Source of the DNA: Bradyrhizobium elkanii USDA 76
Lineage (GTDB): Bacteria; Pseudomonadota; Alphaproteobacteria; Rhizobiales; Xanthobacteraceae
Assembly (NCBI RefSeq): GCF_023278185.1
Contig: NZ_CP066356.1
Coordinates: forward strand, 806,001 to 870,000
Reading direction: 5' to 3'
DNA: 64,000 nucleotides
Positions within the stretch are counted from its first letter, which is position 1, and every line of letters starts with the position of its first letter. The position numbers and the translations under genes were made by a program. Shown in pieces: positions 43,942 to 52,281 of this stretch. The notes under the pieces are model-generated. The model was given only the letters and a program-made list of their open reading frames with translations. It was not told the DNA's origin and made no database searches.

Positions 43942-44508
43942 CTATCCCTTCAGCGACGCGTCGACGGCGCTGTTGACCGCATTGGCGTCCGGCGTGACGC
44001 CGGCGAGTTGCTGGACGATGGCGCCGGCCGCATCCGCCGCGATGCCGCGGACATTGCTCATGGCGTTGGTCCGGGTCGTTGCGATCTGCTTCTCGGCGTC
44101 GGCGAGCTTTGCCGCCAGCTTCTCTTCCAGCGCCTTGCGCTCGGCTTCCGAGGCCGCGTTCAGCTTCTCGCGGGTCTCGTTGCCGATCGCCTGCGCGTTG
44201 GCGCGCGCATTCGCCAGCTCGGTCTCGTAGGCCTTCAGCGCCGCGTCGGACTCGTCCTTCAGCTTCTGCGCTTCGGCCAGATCGCCCTCGATCTTGTTCT
44301 GACGTGCGTCGATCGTCCCGCCGACCCGCGGCAGGGCGAAACGCGACACGATCAGGTAGAGCGCGACAAAGGCAATCGCCAGCGACACCAGCTGCGAGGC
44401 GAAATTGGACGAATCGAACGGCGGAAAGGCTCCGCCGTGATGTCCGCCGTCGGTCTCGGTGTGGGCGCCGGCTTTCTGGCCTTTTGCCTCGCCATGACTC
44501 TCAGCCAT
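43942..44508 (-). CDS. atpG: ATP synthase Fo subunit b'
   Basis: A 188-residue second stalk subunit, typical of photosynthetic and related alphaproteobacteria. A His/Gly-rich N-terminal extension ([19 protein letters not shown]) precedes the span [20 protein letters not shown] and the coiled coil. The naming atpG/atpF2/atpX varies between genomes. Separated from atpE by 113 bases that hold a hairpin. Confidence 0.92.
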   Translation of the reverse strand: MAESHGEAKGQKAGAHTETDGGHHGGAFPPFDSSNFASQLVSLAIAFVALYLIVSRFALPRVGGTIDARQNKIEGDLAEAQKLKDESDAALKAYETELANARANAQAIGNETREKLNAASEAERKALEEKLAAKLADAEKQIATTRTNAMSNVRGIAADAAGAIVQQLAGVTPDANAVNSAVDASLKG

Positions 44509-44531
44509 GGTGTTCTCCTGTTGCTGTCATG

Positions 44532-44565
44532 CGCGCCGCCCTTGGGATGACCTTTGGGCGGCGCG
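44532..44565 (-). terminator. hairpin between atpE and atpG
   Basis: CGCGCCGCCC and GGGCGGCGCG form a perfect 10-bp stem with a 14-base loop; there is no strong T-run. In other bacteria such hairpins after atpE protect or process mRNA to raise c-subunit output; here it could do the same or attenuate. Confidence 0.5.
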
Positions 44566-44621
44566 AAGAGGTTACCGCTGGTGCGGAACCGGGTTGCCGC
44601 AGAGCGGAACCGGGGTGCCGC

Positions 44622-44852
44622 TCAGAGCGGAACGAACAGCAGGAGCAGCGCGATCAGCAGCGAGAAGATGCCGAGCGCTTCGGTCACGGCGAAGCCGAAG
44701 ATCAGGTTGCCGAACTGGCCCTGAGCGGCCGACGGGTTACGCACCGCAGCGGCGAGGTAGTTGCCGAAGATGATGCCCACGCCGACGCCCGCGCCGCCCA
44801 TGCCGATGCACGCGATGCCCGCGCCGATAAGTTTTGCTGCTGCCGGTTCCAT
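44622..44852 (-). CDS. atpE: ATP synthase Fo subunit c
   Basis: A 76-residue two-span proteolipid that forms the rotating ring. The first helix has the Gly-rich packing motif [18 protein letters not shown]; the polar loop is RNPSAAQGQ; the proton-binding Glu is in [13 protein letters not shown]. The gene is followed by a short imperfect direct repeat (GCGGAACCGGG units, about 44579-44632 on the plus strand). Confidence 0.95.
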   Translation of the reverse strand: MEPAAAKLIGAGIACIGMGGAGVGVGIIFGNYLAAAVRNPSAAQGQFGNLIFGFAVTEALGIFSLLIALLLLFVPL

Positions 44853-44907
44853 ATGTAGCTCCTTGAGAAAGATAGACAGATTGGTGGGTGGAGATTCCCC
44901 GGACCGC

Positions 44908-45657
44908 TTAGTGTCCCGGATGAATGGCGTCGTTGAGGTAGATGCAGGTCAGGATCGCGAACACGTAGGCCTGCAGGAACGCGACCAGCAGTTCGAGGGC
45001 GTACAGCGCAATCGTGAGCGCCAGCGGCAGCACGCCGCCGACCCAGCCGAGCGCGCCCAGCGAGAAGCCGAGCATCGCGACGAAGCCCGCGAACACCTTC
45101 AGCGCGATGTGGCCGGCCAGCATGTTGGCGAACAGACGAACGCTGTGCGAGACCGGCCGCAGGAAGAACGACAGGATCTCGATGAACATGACCAGCGGCA
45201 GGATGTAGATCGGAACGCCGTGGGGGACGAAGATGCTGAAGAATTTCAGGCCGTTCTTGTAGACGCCATAGATCAGGACGGTGAAGAACACCAGAAGGGC
45301 GAGCGCCGCGGTGACGATCAGATGGCTCGCGATCGTGAAGGTGTAGGGGATGACGCCGACCAGGTTCGACACGCAGAGGAACATGAAGAGCGAGAAGATC
45401 AGCGGGAAGAACTTCATGCCTTCCGCGCCGGCCGTGCTGCGAATCGTGGTGGCGACGAACTCGTAGGAGATTTCGGCGACCGACTGCAGCCGTCCCGGAA
45501 CCAGTTCCCGGCCGCTCGCCAGCATCAGCAGCGCAATCAGCAGCACCGCGATGAGCATGAAGAGCGAGGAATTGGTGAAGGCGATCGTGTGATTGCCGAT
45601 GTGGCCGAGCGTGAAGAGGGGCTCGATATTGAACTGGTGGATCGGGTCGATTTTCAT
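44908..45657 (-). CDS. atpB: ATP synthase Fo subunit a
   Basis: A 249-residue, five- or six-span subunit that forms the proton half-channels. The essential Arg is in [17 protein letters not shown]; the last helices read [20 protein letters not shown]. The N-terminus [15 protein letters not shown] is the usual alphaproteobacterial one. 72 bases after atpI. Confidence 0.95.
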   Translation of the reverse strand: MKIDPIHQFNIEPLFTLGHIGNHTIAFTNSSLFMLIAVLLIALLMLASGRELVPGRLQSVAEISYEFVATTIRSTAGAEGMKFFPLIFSLFMFLCVSNLVGVIPYTFTIASHLIVTAALALLVFFTVLIYGVYKNGLKFFSIFVPHGVPIYILPLVMFIEILSFFLRPVSHSVRLFANMLAGHIALKVFAGFVAMLGFSLGALGWVGGVLPLALTIALYALELLVAFLQAYVFAILTCIYLNDAIHPGH

Positions 45658-45729
45658 CCGCGCGGCTCTTGGTCCACCGGCTATCGTGCCGGTAATCGAA
45701 TTTCAAATGTCGTGACTTCCCGCCAGCGC

Positions 45730-46101
45730 TCAGCGCTTGCCCGAGGCCACGCCCGCGGACCTCACCACGTTGACCACCCCGGCGACGAAGCCGAGCAGCG
45801 TTAACACGATGAAGCCGAATGGCGACGTCGACAGCAAACGGTCGACCCCCCAGCCAATCGCCGCTCCGACGGCAACGCCCGCGATCAGCTCCGAGGAAAG
45901 ACGAAAACCGAGCGCCATCGCCGAAGCTCTGGCCGCACTGTCCCCGCTTTCATTTCCGGATTGATCAGTCTTGCTCCTGCGGCTGTCGCGAATTTCTGAC
46001 AACCGATGATCGAGACTTCCGAGCCTTGCGGAAAGCGCAGCTTCGTCAGGAGGCGATTGATCGCGACTTCCATTTGCGCCGTCGTTGGTGTTCTCAGCCA
46101 T
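45730..46101 (-). CDS. atpI: ATP synthase protein I
   Basis: A 123-residue assembly factor. The N-terminal half is polar and probably disordered; the C-terminal half has two spans (ELIAGVAVGAAIGWGVDRLL and FGFIVLTLLGFVAGVVNVV). AtpI helps c-ring assembly and possibly Mg2+ uptake. First gene of the Fo operon; the F1 genes are not in the window, as is normal in alphaproteobacteria. Confidence 0.9.
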   Translation of the reverse strand: MAENTNDGANGSRDQSPPDEAALSARLGSLDHRLSEIRDSRRSKTDQSGNESGDSAARASAMALGFRLSSELIAGVAVGAAIGWGVDRLLSTSPFGFIVLTLLGFVAGVVNVVRSAGVASGKR

Positions 46102-46375
46102 GCTGCAAACACTAACCGATGCCGCGGATGATGGAAATTGCGCCCGTCCCCGTCAAAAGCCGCGCGGACCATACTTACCGCGTCTAATCAAGTCAAGATT
46201 GCGTCGTGACCAGTTATTGCTTTGATTCTGCTGGTTTTATTGGAAGATATTCAAGGTCAGAGTGACGCAGTGATCGCAGTGCAACAGCTTGCGTGGCATT
46301 GAGCGATATTGCGTGGCTTTTCCCGCTCTGCTGGGATCGCCGAAAGTCCCGTCCTCTCACCCAGTCAGATTCCGC

Positions 46376-46999
46376 ATGCCGCGCCAGATCGACTACTACT
46401 TCTCGCTGCAATCGCCCTGGGCCTATATCGGCCACAAGCCTTTCGTTCGACTCGTAAGCACTTACGATCTCAAGGTAAATTACCGACCTGTGCTGCTGGT
46501 CGATCTGTTTTCGGAGACCGGCGGGCTGCCGCTCGCCAAGCGCCATCCGGTGCGGCAGCGCTATCGGATGATCGAGTTGCAGCGCTGGCGCGACAAGCGC
46601 GGGCTGAATTTTCATCTGCAGCCGGCCAACTGGCCGTTCAACGGGCGCCTCGCCGATGGTGTAGTAATCGCGATGCTCGAGGCCGGCCTCGACCCCGAGC
46701 CGTTCCTGCAACGGGCCTATCCTGCGGTCTGGGAGCAGCAGCTTAATCTTGCCGATCCTGCGACACTGGTGAAGCTCGCCGACGATGCCGGTTTGCCCGG
46801 CCGGCAGCTGGTCGAGCGCTCCGGCACTGAAGCGATCAGCGCGGCCTATGAGCAGAATCGCCAGAATGCACTGGACGCCGACGTGTTCGGCTCGCCCGGA
46901 TACGTGCTCGATGGCGAGGTGTTCTGGGGCCAGGACCGGATTGAATTGCTTGAAGACGCGTTGAAGTCAGGCCGCAAGCCCTATAGCTCTGTGGTCTAG
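46376..46999 (+). CDS. DsbA-like / 2-hydroxychromene-2-carboxylate isomerase family protein
   Basis: A 207-residue cytosolic thioredoxin-fold protein of the HCCA isomerase/kappa-GST-like group. It opens with IDYYFSLQSPWAYIGHKPF, with Ser in place of a redox CxxC, and ends with DVFGSPGYVLDGEVFWGQDR, the cis-Pro and substrate segment. HCCA isomerases use glutathione in naphthalene degradation; no degradation genes are nearby, so another glutathione-linked reaction is likely. It is divergent from atpI. Confidence 0.83.
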   Translation: MPRQIDYYFSLQSPWAYIGHKPFVRLVSTYDLKVNYRPVLLVDLFSETGGLPLAKRHPVRQRYRMIELQRWRDKRGLNFHLQPANWPFNGRLADGVVIAMLEAGLDPEPFLQRAYPAVWEQQLNLADPATLVKLADDAGLPGRQLVERSGTEAISAAYEQNRQNALDADVFGSPGYVLDGEVFWGQDRIELLEDALKSGRKPYSSVV

Positions 47000-47029
47000 G
47001 GCAGGAATCAGGTCGAGGCGGAGCAAGCC

Positions 47030-47542
47030 ATGCCCATCGCGATGTCGCCGTCGAAATTGTCCATCGCAATTGCTGCCATCCTGATCGCAAGCGGCGGCGC
47101 GGCGATCGCGCAAACCGCACCGGACACCGAGAATGGCCGCTACGCCTTGTCTCCGGCCGGCGACGGTTTCCTGCGGCTCGACACGCGCACCGGCGCGGTG
47201 TCGACCTGCACCAATTCCAGCGCCGGCTGGGCCTGTTACATGGTGCCGGACGAGCGGGCGGCGCTGGATGCAGAGATCGGGCGTCTGCAAGCCGACAATG
47301 ACAAGCTCAAGGGCGAGCTCGCCGCGCGCGCACCGTCGGCCAAGACCGACGAGGCGTTGCCGAAATCGGATTCGTTGAAGAAGCCAGAGCCGAAGAGCGC
47401 CGAGGGCGAGCGCAAGATCGAGATCCCGCTGCCGAGCGACCGCGACATGGATCGCATGATGTCGTTCGTGGAGCGAGCCTGGCGGCGGCTGATCGAGATG
47501 GCCAACCGCGTGCAGCGCGACATCAATGGCGGCAAGATTTGA
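47030..47542 (+). CDS. exported protein with coiled coil
   Basis: A 170-residue protein. The signal peptide (LSIAIAAILIASGGAAIAQ) is followed by a small domain with two Cys (GRYALSPAGDGFLRLDTRTG, then VSTCTNSSAGWACYMVP), a short coiled coil (ERAALDAEIGRLQADNDKLK) and a charged linker with C-terminal helix. Family not named; similar proteins occur widely in Bradyrhizobium. 30 bases after the isomerase gene. Confidence 0.78.
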   Translation: MPIAMSPSKLSIAIAAILIASGGAAIAQTAPDTENGRYALSPAGDGFLRLDTRTGAVSTCTNSSAGWACYMVPDERAALDAEIGRLQADNDKLKGELAARAPSAKTDEALPKSDSLKKPEPKSAEGERKIEIPLPSDRDMDRMMSFVERAWRRLIEMANRVQRDINGGKI

Positions 47543-47557
47543 GGTGACGCTGCTCCA

Positions 47558-47606
47558 ATGTCGTCCCGGCTCCCGTGCGCAATTGCGCACTAGGCCGGGA
47601 CGACAT
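47558..47606. repeat. long perfect hairpin element
   Basis: ATGTCGTCCCGGC and GCCGGGACGACAT are 13-bp perfect arms; the middle holds a second palindrome, GTGCGCAATTGCGCAC. It lies between the exported-protein gene and yjbQ, 15 bases before the latter, and resembles the CGTCCCGG palindromes common in rhizobia. Confidence 0.7.
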
Positions 47607-47620
47607 GGTGAAAGTTACAG

Positions 47621-48094
47621 ATGAATTCATCGAGGACCATCACGCACTCGGCGCCATCCTCCGTCGCGGCAACCAGCATCGTGTCGTCGCGCCTGGCGGT
47701 CGAAACGTCGGGCGCCGGCTTTACCGACATCACGCGCGAGGTCGCCAAATTCCTGCGCGAGGTGCGCGCCGGCGAGGGTGCGGTCACGCTGTTCATCCGC
47801 CACACCTCGGCCTCGCTGACGATCCAGGAGAATGCCGATCCGACCGTGCTGGTCGACCTGAAGACGGCGCTCGACCGTGCGGCGCCCGAAGACGGCGGCT
47901 GGCGTCATGACACCGAAGGCCCTGACGACATGCCGGCGCACATCAAGACCATGCTGACGGCGACCTCGCTGCAAGTCCCCGTGCTCGACGGCGAGATGGC
48001 GCTCGGCACCTGGCAGGGCATCTATCTGATCGAGCATCGCGCCCGTCCGCACCGGCGCGAGATCGTGCTGCAATTCGTCGGCGCCACGCGCTGA
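47621..48094 (+). CDS. yjbQ: YjbQ family protein (UPF0047)
   Basis: A 157-residue cytosolic protein. The family signatures are LFIRHTSASLTIQENADPTV, DDMPAHIKTML and LGTWQGIYLIEHR; the two His clusters form the putative metal site. YjbQ relatives show weak thiamine-phosphate synthase activity; the physiological role is unsettled. The first ~15 residues are Ser/Thr-rich and not conserved, so the true start may be further in. Confidence 0.88.
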   Translation: MNSSRTITHSAPSSVAATSIVSSRLAVETSGAGFTDITREVAKFLREVRAGEGAVTLFIRHTSASLTIQENADPTVLVDLKTALDRAAPEDGGWRHDTEGPDDMPAHIKTMLTATSLQVPVLDGEMALGTWQGIYLIEHRARPHRREIVLQFVGATR

Positions 48095-48129
48095 TGCGCT
48101 GGACCTGTCTTTTAAGACGTGGCCTCCAA

Positions 48130-48169
48130 ATGACATCGGCCGCGGATCGCTCCGCGGCCGATGCATTTT
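48130..48169. terminator. bidirectional intrinsic terminator
   Basis: CATCGGCCGCGGA and TCCGCGGCCGATG form a perfect 13-bp stem with a TCGC loop, followed by CATTTTG and preceded by CAAATGA. It lies between the convergent yjbQ and transporter genes. Confidence 0.8.
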
Positions 48170-48187
48170 GATCGCGATGTCGACGGG

Positions 48188-49852
48188 TCAGGTCTTGCTG
48201 ATGTCGACGTCCTTGGTCTCCGGCAGGAAGATCAGGCCGACCACCGCCGTGATGGCGGCGAAGATGATCGGATACCAGAGGCCGGCATAGATATCGCCGG
48301 TCGAGGCCACGATCGCGAACGCGGTCGCAGGCAACAACCCGCCGAACCAGCCGTTGCCGATGTGATAGGGCAGCGACATCGAGGTGTAGCGGATCTTGGT
48401 CGGGAACAGCTCGACCAGCATCGCGGCGATCGGGCCGTACACCATGGTGACGAAGATCACCAAAATGAACAGCAAGCCGATCACGGCCGCGACCTGCGGG
48501 CGGAAGATGTCGAACGGATGCGACATCTTCACGATGCCCGCATCGCCCGCCTTCGGATAGCCGGCGGCGGCCACCGCGGTGGTGATTGCCGCATTGCCGT
48601 CCTTGGCGTTGGCGTAGGGGACGTCCTTGCCGTTGACGACGACCTTCACGCCGGATCCGGCCGCGCCATAGGTCGTCGAGTACTTGACCGACGATTGGGC
48701 GAGGAAGGCGCGGGCAGTGTCGCAGGGCGCGGTGAACACGCGGGTGCCGACCGGGTTGAACAGGTCGCCGCAGCCTGCGGGATCGGCAACCACCTCGACC
48801 TTGGTCGATTCGATCGCCCTCTCCAGCGCCGGGTTGGCGTTGGAGGAGATCATCTTGAAGATCGGAATGAAGGTCAGCGCCGCGATCGCGCAGCCCGCCA
48901 GGATGATCGGCTTGCGTCCGATCCGGTCGGACAGCGCACCGAACACGATGAAGAAGCCAGTGCCGAACAGCAACGACCAGGCGATCAGAAGGTTCGCGGT
49001 GTAGCCGTCGACCTTGAGGATCGATTGCAGGAAGAACAGCGCATAGAACTGGCCAGTGTACCACACCACGCCCTGACCCATGGTGCCGCCGAGCAGTGCC
49101 AGAAGCACGATCTTGGCGTTCCCCCAGTTGGCGAAGGCTTCCGTCAGCGGCGCCTTCGAGCTCTTGCCTTCGTCCTTCATGCGCTGGAACACCGGCGATT
49201 CATTCAGCCGCAGCCGGATCCAGACCGAGATGCCGAGCAGCAGCACCGACACCAGGAACGGAATGCGCCAGCCCCAGTCCGCGAAATCCTTCTCGCCGGT
49301 GATCGAGCGGGTGAACAGGATCACCAGCAGCGACAGGAACAGGCCGAGCGTTGCGGTGGTCTGGATGAACGAGGTGTAATAGCCGCGCCTGCCGTTTGGC
49401 GCGTGCTCGGCGACATAGGTCGCAGCACCGCCATACTCGCCGCCGAGCGCGAGGCCCTGCAGCAGGCGCAGCGAGATCAGGATGATCGGCGCGGCGAGGC
49501 CGATGGTCTTGGCGTTGGGCAACAGGCCGACGATGAAGGTCGACAGACCCATGATCAGGATGGTGACGAGGAAGGTGTATTTGCGGCCGACGATGTCGCC
49601 GACCCGGCCGAACACGATCGCGCCGAACGGGCGCACCAGGAAGCCCGCGGCGAAGGCCAGCAACGCGAAGATGTCGCGGGTCGCCGGCGGATAGTCGGAG
49701 AAGAACTGCGCGCCGATGATCCCGGCCAGCGAACCGTAGAGATAGAAGTCGTACCACTCGAACACGGTGCCGAGCGACGAAGCGAGGATGACGAACCGCT
49801 CATCCTTCGTCATGCCGGCGGGCCGCGCCGAAGTTGCCGTCATTGTGGACAT
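48188..49852 (-). CDS. MFS transporter, metabolite:H+ symporter (MHS/KgtP-ShiA) type, with periplasmic insert
   Basis: A 554-residue, 12-span inner-membrane importer. The MHS signatures are SLGTVFEWYDFYLYGSLA in span 1, FGRVGDIVGRKYTFL after span 2 and GLALGGEYGGAATYVAEHAP in span 4. Between spans 8 and 9 (about residues 336-441) lies a soluble segment of some 100 residues with two Cys (PAGCGDLF, TAPCDTA) and GSGVKVVVNGKDVPY; most KgtP/ProP proteins lack it. The substrate is probably a carboxylate or similar metabolite and cannot be fixed. GGGGGAG precedes the ATG. Confidence 0.9.
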   Translation of the reverse strand: MSTMTATSARPAGMTKDERFVILASSLGTVFEWYDFYLYGSLAGIIGAQFFSDYPPATRDIFALLAFAAGFLVRPFGAIVFGRVGDIVGRKYTFLVTILIMGLSTFIVGLLPNAKTIGLAAPIILISLRLLQGLALGGEYGGAATYVAEHAPNGRRGYYTSFIQTTATLGLFLSLLVILFTRSITGEKDFADWGWRIPFLVSVLLLGISVWIRLRLNESPVFQRMKDEGKSSKAPLTEAFANWGNAKIVLLALLGGTMGQGVVWYTGQFYALFFLQSILKVDGYTANLLIAWSLLFGTGFFIVFGALSDRIGRKPIILAGCAIAALTFIPIFKMISSNANPALERAIESTKVEVVADPAGCGDLFNPVGTRVFTAPCDTARAFLAQSSVKYSTTYGAAGSGVKVVVNGKDVPYANAKDGNAAITTAVAAAGYPKAGDAGIVKMSHPFDIFRPQVAAVIGLLFILVIFVTMVYGPIAAMLVELFPTKIRYTSMSLPYHIGNGWFGGLLPATAFAIVASTGDIYAGLWYPIIFAAITAVVGLIFLPETKDVDISKT

Positions 49853-50163
49853 CTGGATTGCTCCCCCCGAATTATTGCTGCCATGCTCGTCCCGCCTGCC
49901 GGGTCAGGCTCGAATAAGCCTCAAGCTTGATTCAAGGTAACATCGCAGTGAAACCCGCCCCAATAAGACTTTTGGCTTTTGCAGGGTTGAACTTATCTTC
50001 AGGCAGAGAGCCAAAAGGAGCGCCCTCACATGCGTCTATTGCAGCGCACAAGCTCGGCGGATTAACTGCGTTGGCATCTGGTATTATCGAGCCCTTGCGT
50101 GATACTGCCGCGCGGGCGACAACCGAACGGCGCGGGCTTTGAAAGCCCGCTTGTGGGACTGAG
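49853..50163. other. 311-base divergent intergenic region
   Basis: Upstream DNA of both the MHS transporter and the LuxR-type regulator. The only coding-like item is the 11-codon ORF at 50030-50065. No clear promoter pair was fixed. Confidence 0.5.
50030..50065 (+). other. possible 11-codon leader ORF
   Basis: ATG to TAA encodes MRLLQRTSSAD. AAAAGGAG stands 9 bases before the ATG, the best Shine-Dalgarno in this intergenic region, and the regulator gene starts about 100 bases later. It could be a leader peptide or chance. Confidence 0.3.
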
Positions 50164-50838
50164 ATGACTACTGCTGCCAATACTCATCTTGTCATCGCCG
50201 ACGATCATCCGCTGTTCCGTGATGCATTGCGCCAGGCGGTTTCGAGCGTCGTGAGTTCGGCCACGATCAGCGAGGCCGGATCGTTCGAGGATCTGACCGC
50301 GTTGCTGGAACGGGACTCCGAGGTCGACCTGATCCTGCTCGACCTGAGCATGCCCGGGATCAGCGGCTTCTCCGGCCTGATCTATCTGCGGGCGCAATAC
50401 CCGGCGATCCCGGTGGTCATCGTCTCCGCCAGTGACGATGCCGGAACCATCCGCCGCTCGCTCGACTTCGGCGCCTCCGGTTTCATCCCCAAGCGCTTCG
50501 GCGTCGAGACCCTGCGCGATGCCATCATGAAGGTGATGGAAGGCGACGTCTGGGTTCCGCCGGACACCGATCTGTCGGCGGCCGGCGATCCCGACATGAC
50601 GCGGCTGCGCGACCGCCTGGTCACGCTGACCCCGCAGCAGGTGCGGGTGCTGATGATGCTGTCCGAGGGGCTGCTCAACAAGCAGATCGCCTATGAGCTC
50701 GGCGTCTCCGAAGCGACCATCAAGGCCCATGTCTCGGCGATCCTGCAGAAGCTCGGCGTCGAAAGCCGCACCCAGGCCGTGATCGCCGCCGCCAAGATCG
50801 CCGGCGGCCAGTGGCGCCAGGGCACGCCGCCGACGTAG
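50164..50838 (+). CDS. LuxR/NarL-type response regulator
   Basis: A 224-residue two-domain regulator. The receiver has the acidic pair in LVIADDHPLF, the phosphorylated Asp in LLDLSMPG (about residue 60) and the Lys in GFIPKRF. The LuxR HTH (LTPQQVRVLMMLSEGLLNKQ, then IAYELGVSEATIKAHVSAIL) fills the C-terminal third. No kinase is adjacent; the SLC5-kinase hybrid 1.5 kb downstream on the other strand is the obvious partner candidate. Similar genes in related bacteria are called agmR-like. Confidence 0.9.
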   Translation: MTTAANTHLVIADDHPLFRDALRQAVSSVVSSATISEAGSFEDLTALLERDSEVDLILLDLSMPGISGFSGLIYLRAQYPAIPVVIVSASDDAGTIRRSLDFGASGFIPKRFGVETLRDAIMKVMEGDVWVPPDTDLSAAGDPDMTRLRDRLVTLTPQQVRVLMMLSEGLLNKQIAYELGVSEATIKAHVSAILQKLGVESRTQAVIAAAKIAGGQWRQGTPPT

Positions 50839-51031
50839 TCCCGAGCAACTCCGGCCATGATTGCCGGGCTCAGGGCACGGCATTGCGAGCCGACGGGTGG
50901 CGCGAAAGCACGCCCGATGGCACGCTTCCGCGAAGCCATCCTGATCCCATTCAAACTGCGCATCGGTCGAAAACCGAGTATCCTGTCCGGCATCGGCCCG
51001 TGAGAGGCCGCGTGCTTTTGGGGAGAACGCC

Positions 51032-52210
51032 ATGACTTCAGTGACTCGCGTCGCCGGACTATCTCTGGCTGCGGCAATCCTTCTCGGTACCAGCTCTTTC
51101 AATTGCGCTCAGGCCAAGCCCCTGATGATCGTCGGCCTGGACGAGAAGCTGTTGTGGGACGACGACGGCAAGCCGGTGCTGTCAGCGCCCGGCAAGGATC
51201 AAGTGCTGATCGTCGATCTCGCCGATCCCGAGAACCCGAAGATTGCGGCTTCTCTCCCATTGAAGAACTCGGTCGTCGGCCCCCCGGTCAACGTCGCTAT
51301 CGATCCGACCGGAACCGTGGCGCTGGTCGCGGATTCGGTCGACGTGGTGAAGGAAGGCGACGCCCTGAAGCAGGTACCGGACAACAAGATCTATGTGATC
51401 GATCTCAAGGCGACCCCGCCCAAGCTGGCAGCGACCATTGCCGGCGGAAAGCAGCCATCAGGCCTGAGCTTCAGTCCCGATGGCAAGATGGCGTTGGTCG
51501 CCAACCGCGGGGACAGTTCGATCAGCGTACTTTCGGTCAACGGCACTGACGTCAAGATCACCGACACGATATCGATGCCTGACAGTGTCGCACATGTCGC
51601 GTTCGCGCCAGACGGCAAGCACGCGCTGGTCGCGCGTTTTCCCGGGCACAAGATATCGGTGCTCGATATCGCCGGCGACAAAGTCACCTACGCCAAGATA
51701 GACCTGCCGGCCGGCCAATGGCCTTACAACGTCGCAGTGACCCCGAACAGCAAGATCGCATTGACGTCGGACAATGGCAACTCAGGCGCGTCGGACGGCA
51801 GCGTCGACACGGCCAGCGTCATCGATCTCGAAGCGAAGCCGCCGCGCATCATCGATCGCGTGGTGGTCGGCGATGGACCGGAGGGGCTTGGCGTCAGCCC
51901 GAAGGGGGATCTCGCAGTCTCAGTGATCCTGCGCGGCTCGAACATGAAGAATGCGTTCTTCCATGAGAAGAACGGCAGCGTCTCGGTCCTGAAGATCGAC
52001 GGCAAGAAAGTGACCAAGACCGGAGATATCGAAGTCGGCGGACTGCCTGAGGCCGCGGTCTTCACGCCCGACGGAAAATACATCCTGGTCGGGAACTACC
52101 TCAGCCAGGATTTCTCGATCCTCAAGGTCGACGGAACTAACGTCACCGACACAGGCAAGCGCTTTCAGGTGCCAGGACACCCGGCGTCGGCCGGAATGGG
52201 ACCGAACTAA
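51032..52210 (+). CDS. exported YncE-like beta-propeller protein
   Basis: A 392-residue exported protein. A signal peptide (LSLAAAILLGTSSFNCAQA) is followed by repeated propeller blades with the pattern ...PSGLSFSPDGKMALVANRGD, VAFAPDGKHALVAR, NVAVTPNSKIALTSD and AAVFTPDGKYILVGN. Seven-blade periplasmic propellers of this kind often bind DNA, heme or PQQ-dependent partners; here the partner is unknown. It lies between the response regulator and the hybrid kinase and converges with the latter. Confidence 0.85.
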   Translation: MTSVTRVAGLSLAAAILLGTSSFNCAQAKPLMIVGLDEKLLWDDDGKPVLSAPGKDQVLIVDLADPENPKIAASLPLKNSVVGPPVNVAIDPTGTVALVADSVDVVKEGDALKQVPDNKIYVIDLKATPPKLAATIAGGKQPSGLSFSPDGKMALVANRGDSSISVLSVNGTDVKITDTISMPDSVAHVAFAPDGKHALVARFPGHKISVLDIAGDKVTYAKIDLPAGQWPYNVAVTPNSKIALTSDNGNSGASDGSVDTASVIDLEAKPPRIIDRVVVGDGPEGLGVSPKGDLAVSVILRGSNMKNAFFHEKNGSVSVLKIDGKKVTKTGDIEVGGLPEAAVFTPDGKYILVGNYLSQDFSILKVDGTNVTDTGKRFQVPGHPASAGMGPN

Positions 52211-52281
52211 ACCGACGCTTGGCGATCTTGCGCTGGAGCATGTGATTTTGGGTTGAGGCGCCCGGATTGCGCCGGCGCGCG

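Noticed and set aside
44622..46101. Considered whether the F1 genes of ATP synthase were missing
   Set aside because: Alphaproteobacteria normally keep Fo and F1 operons apart, so their absence is expected.
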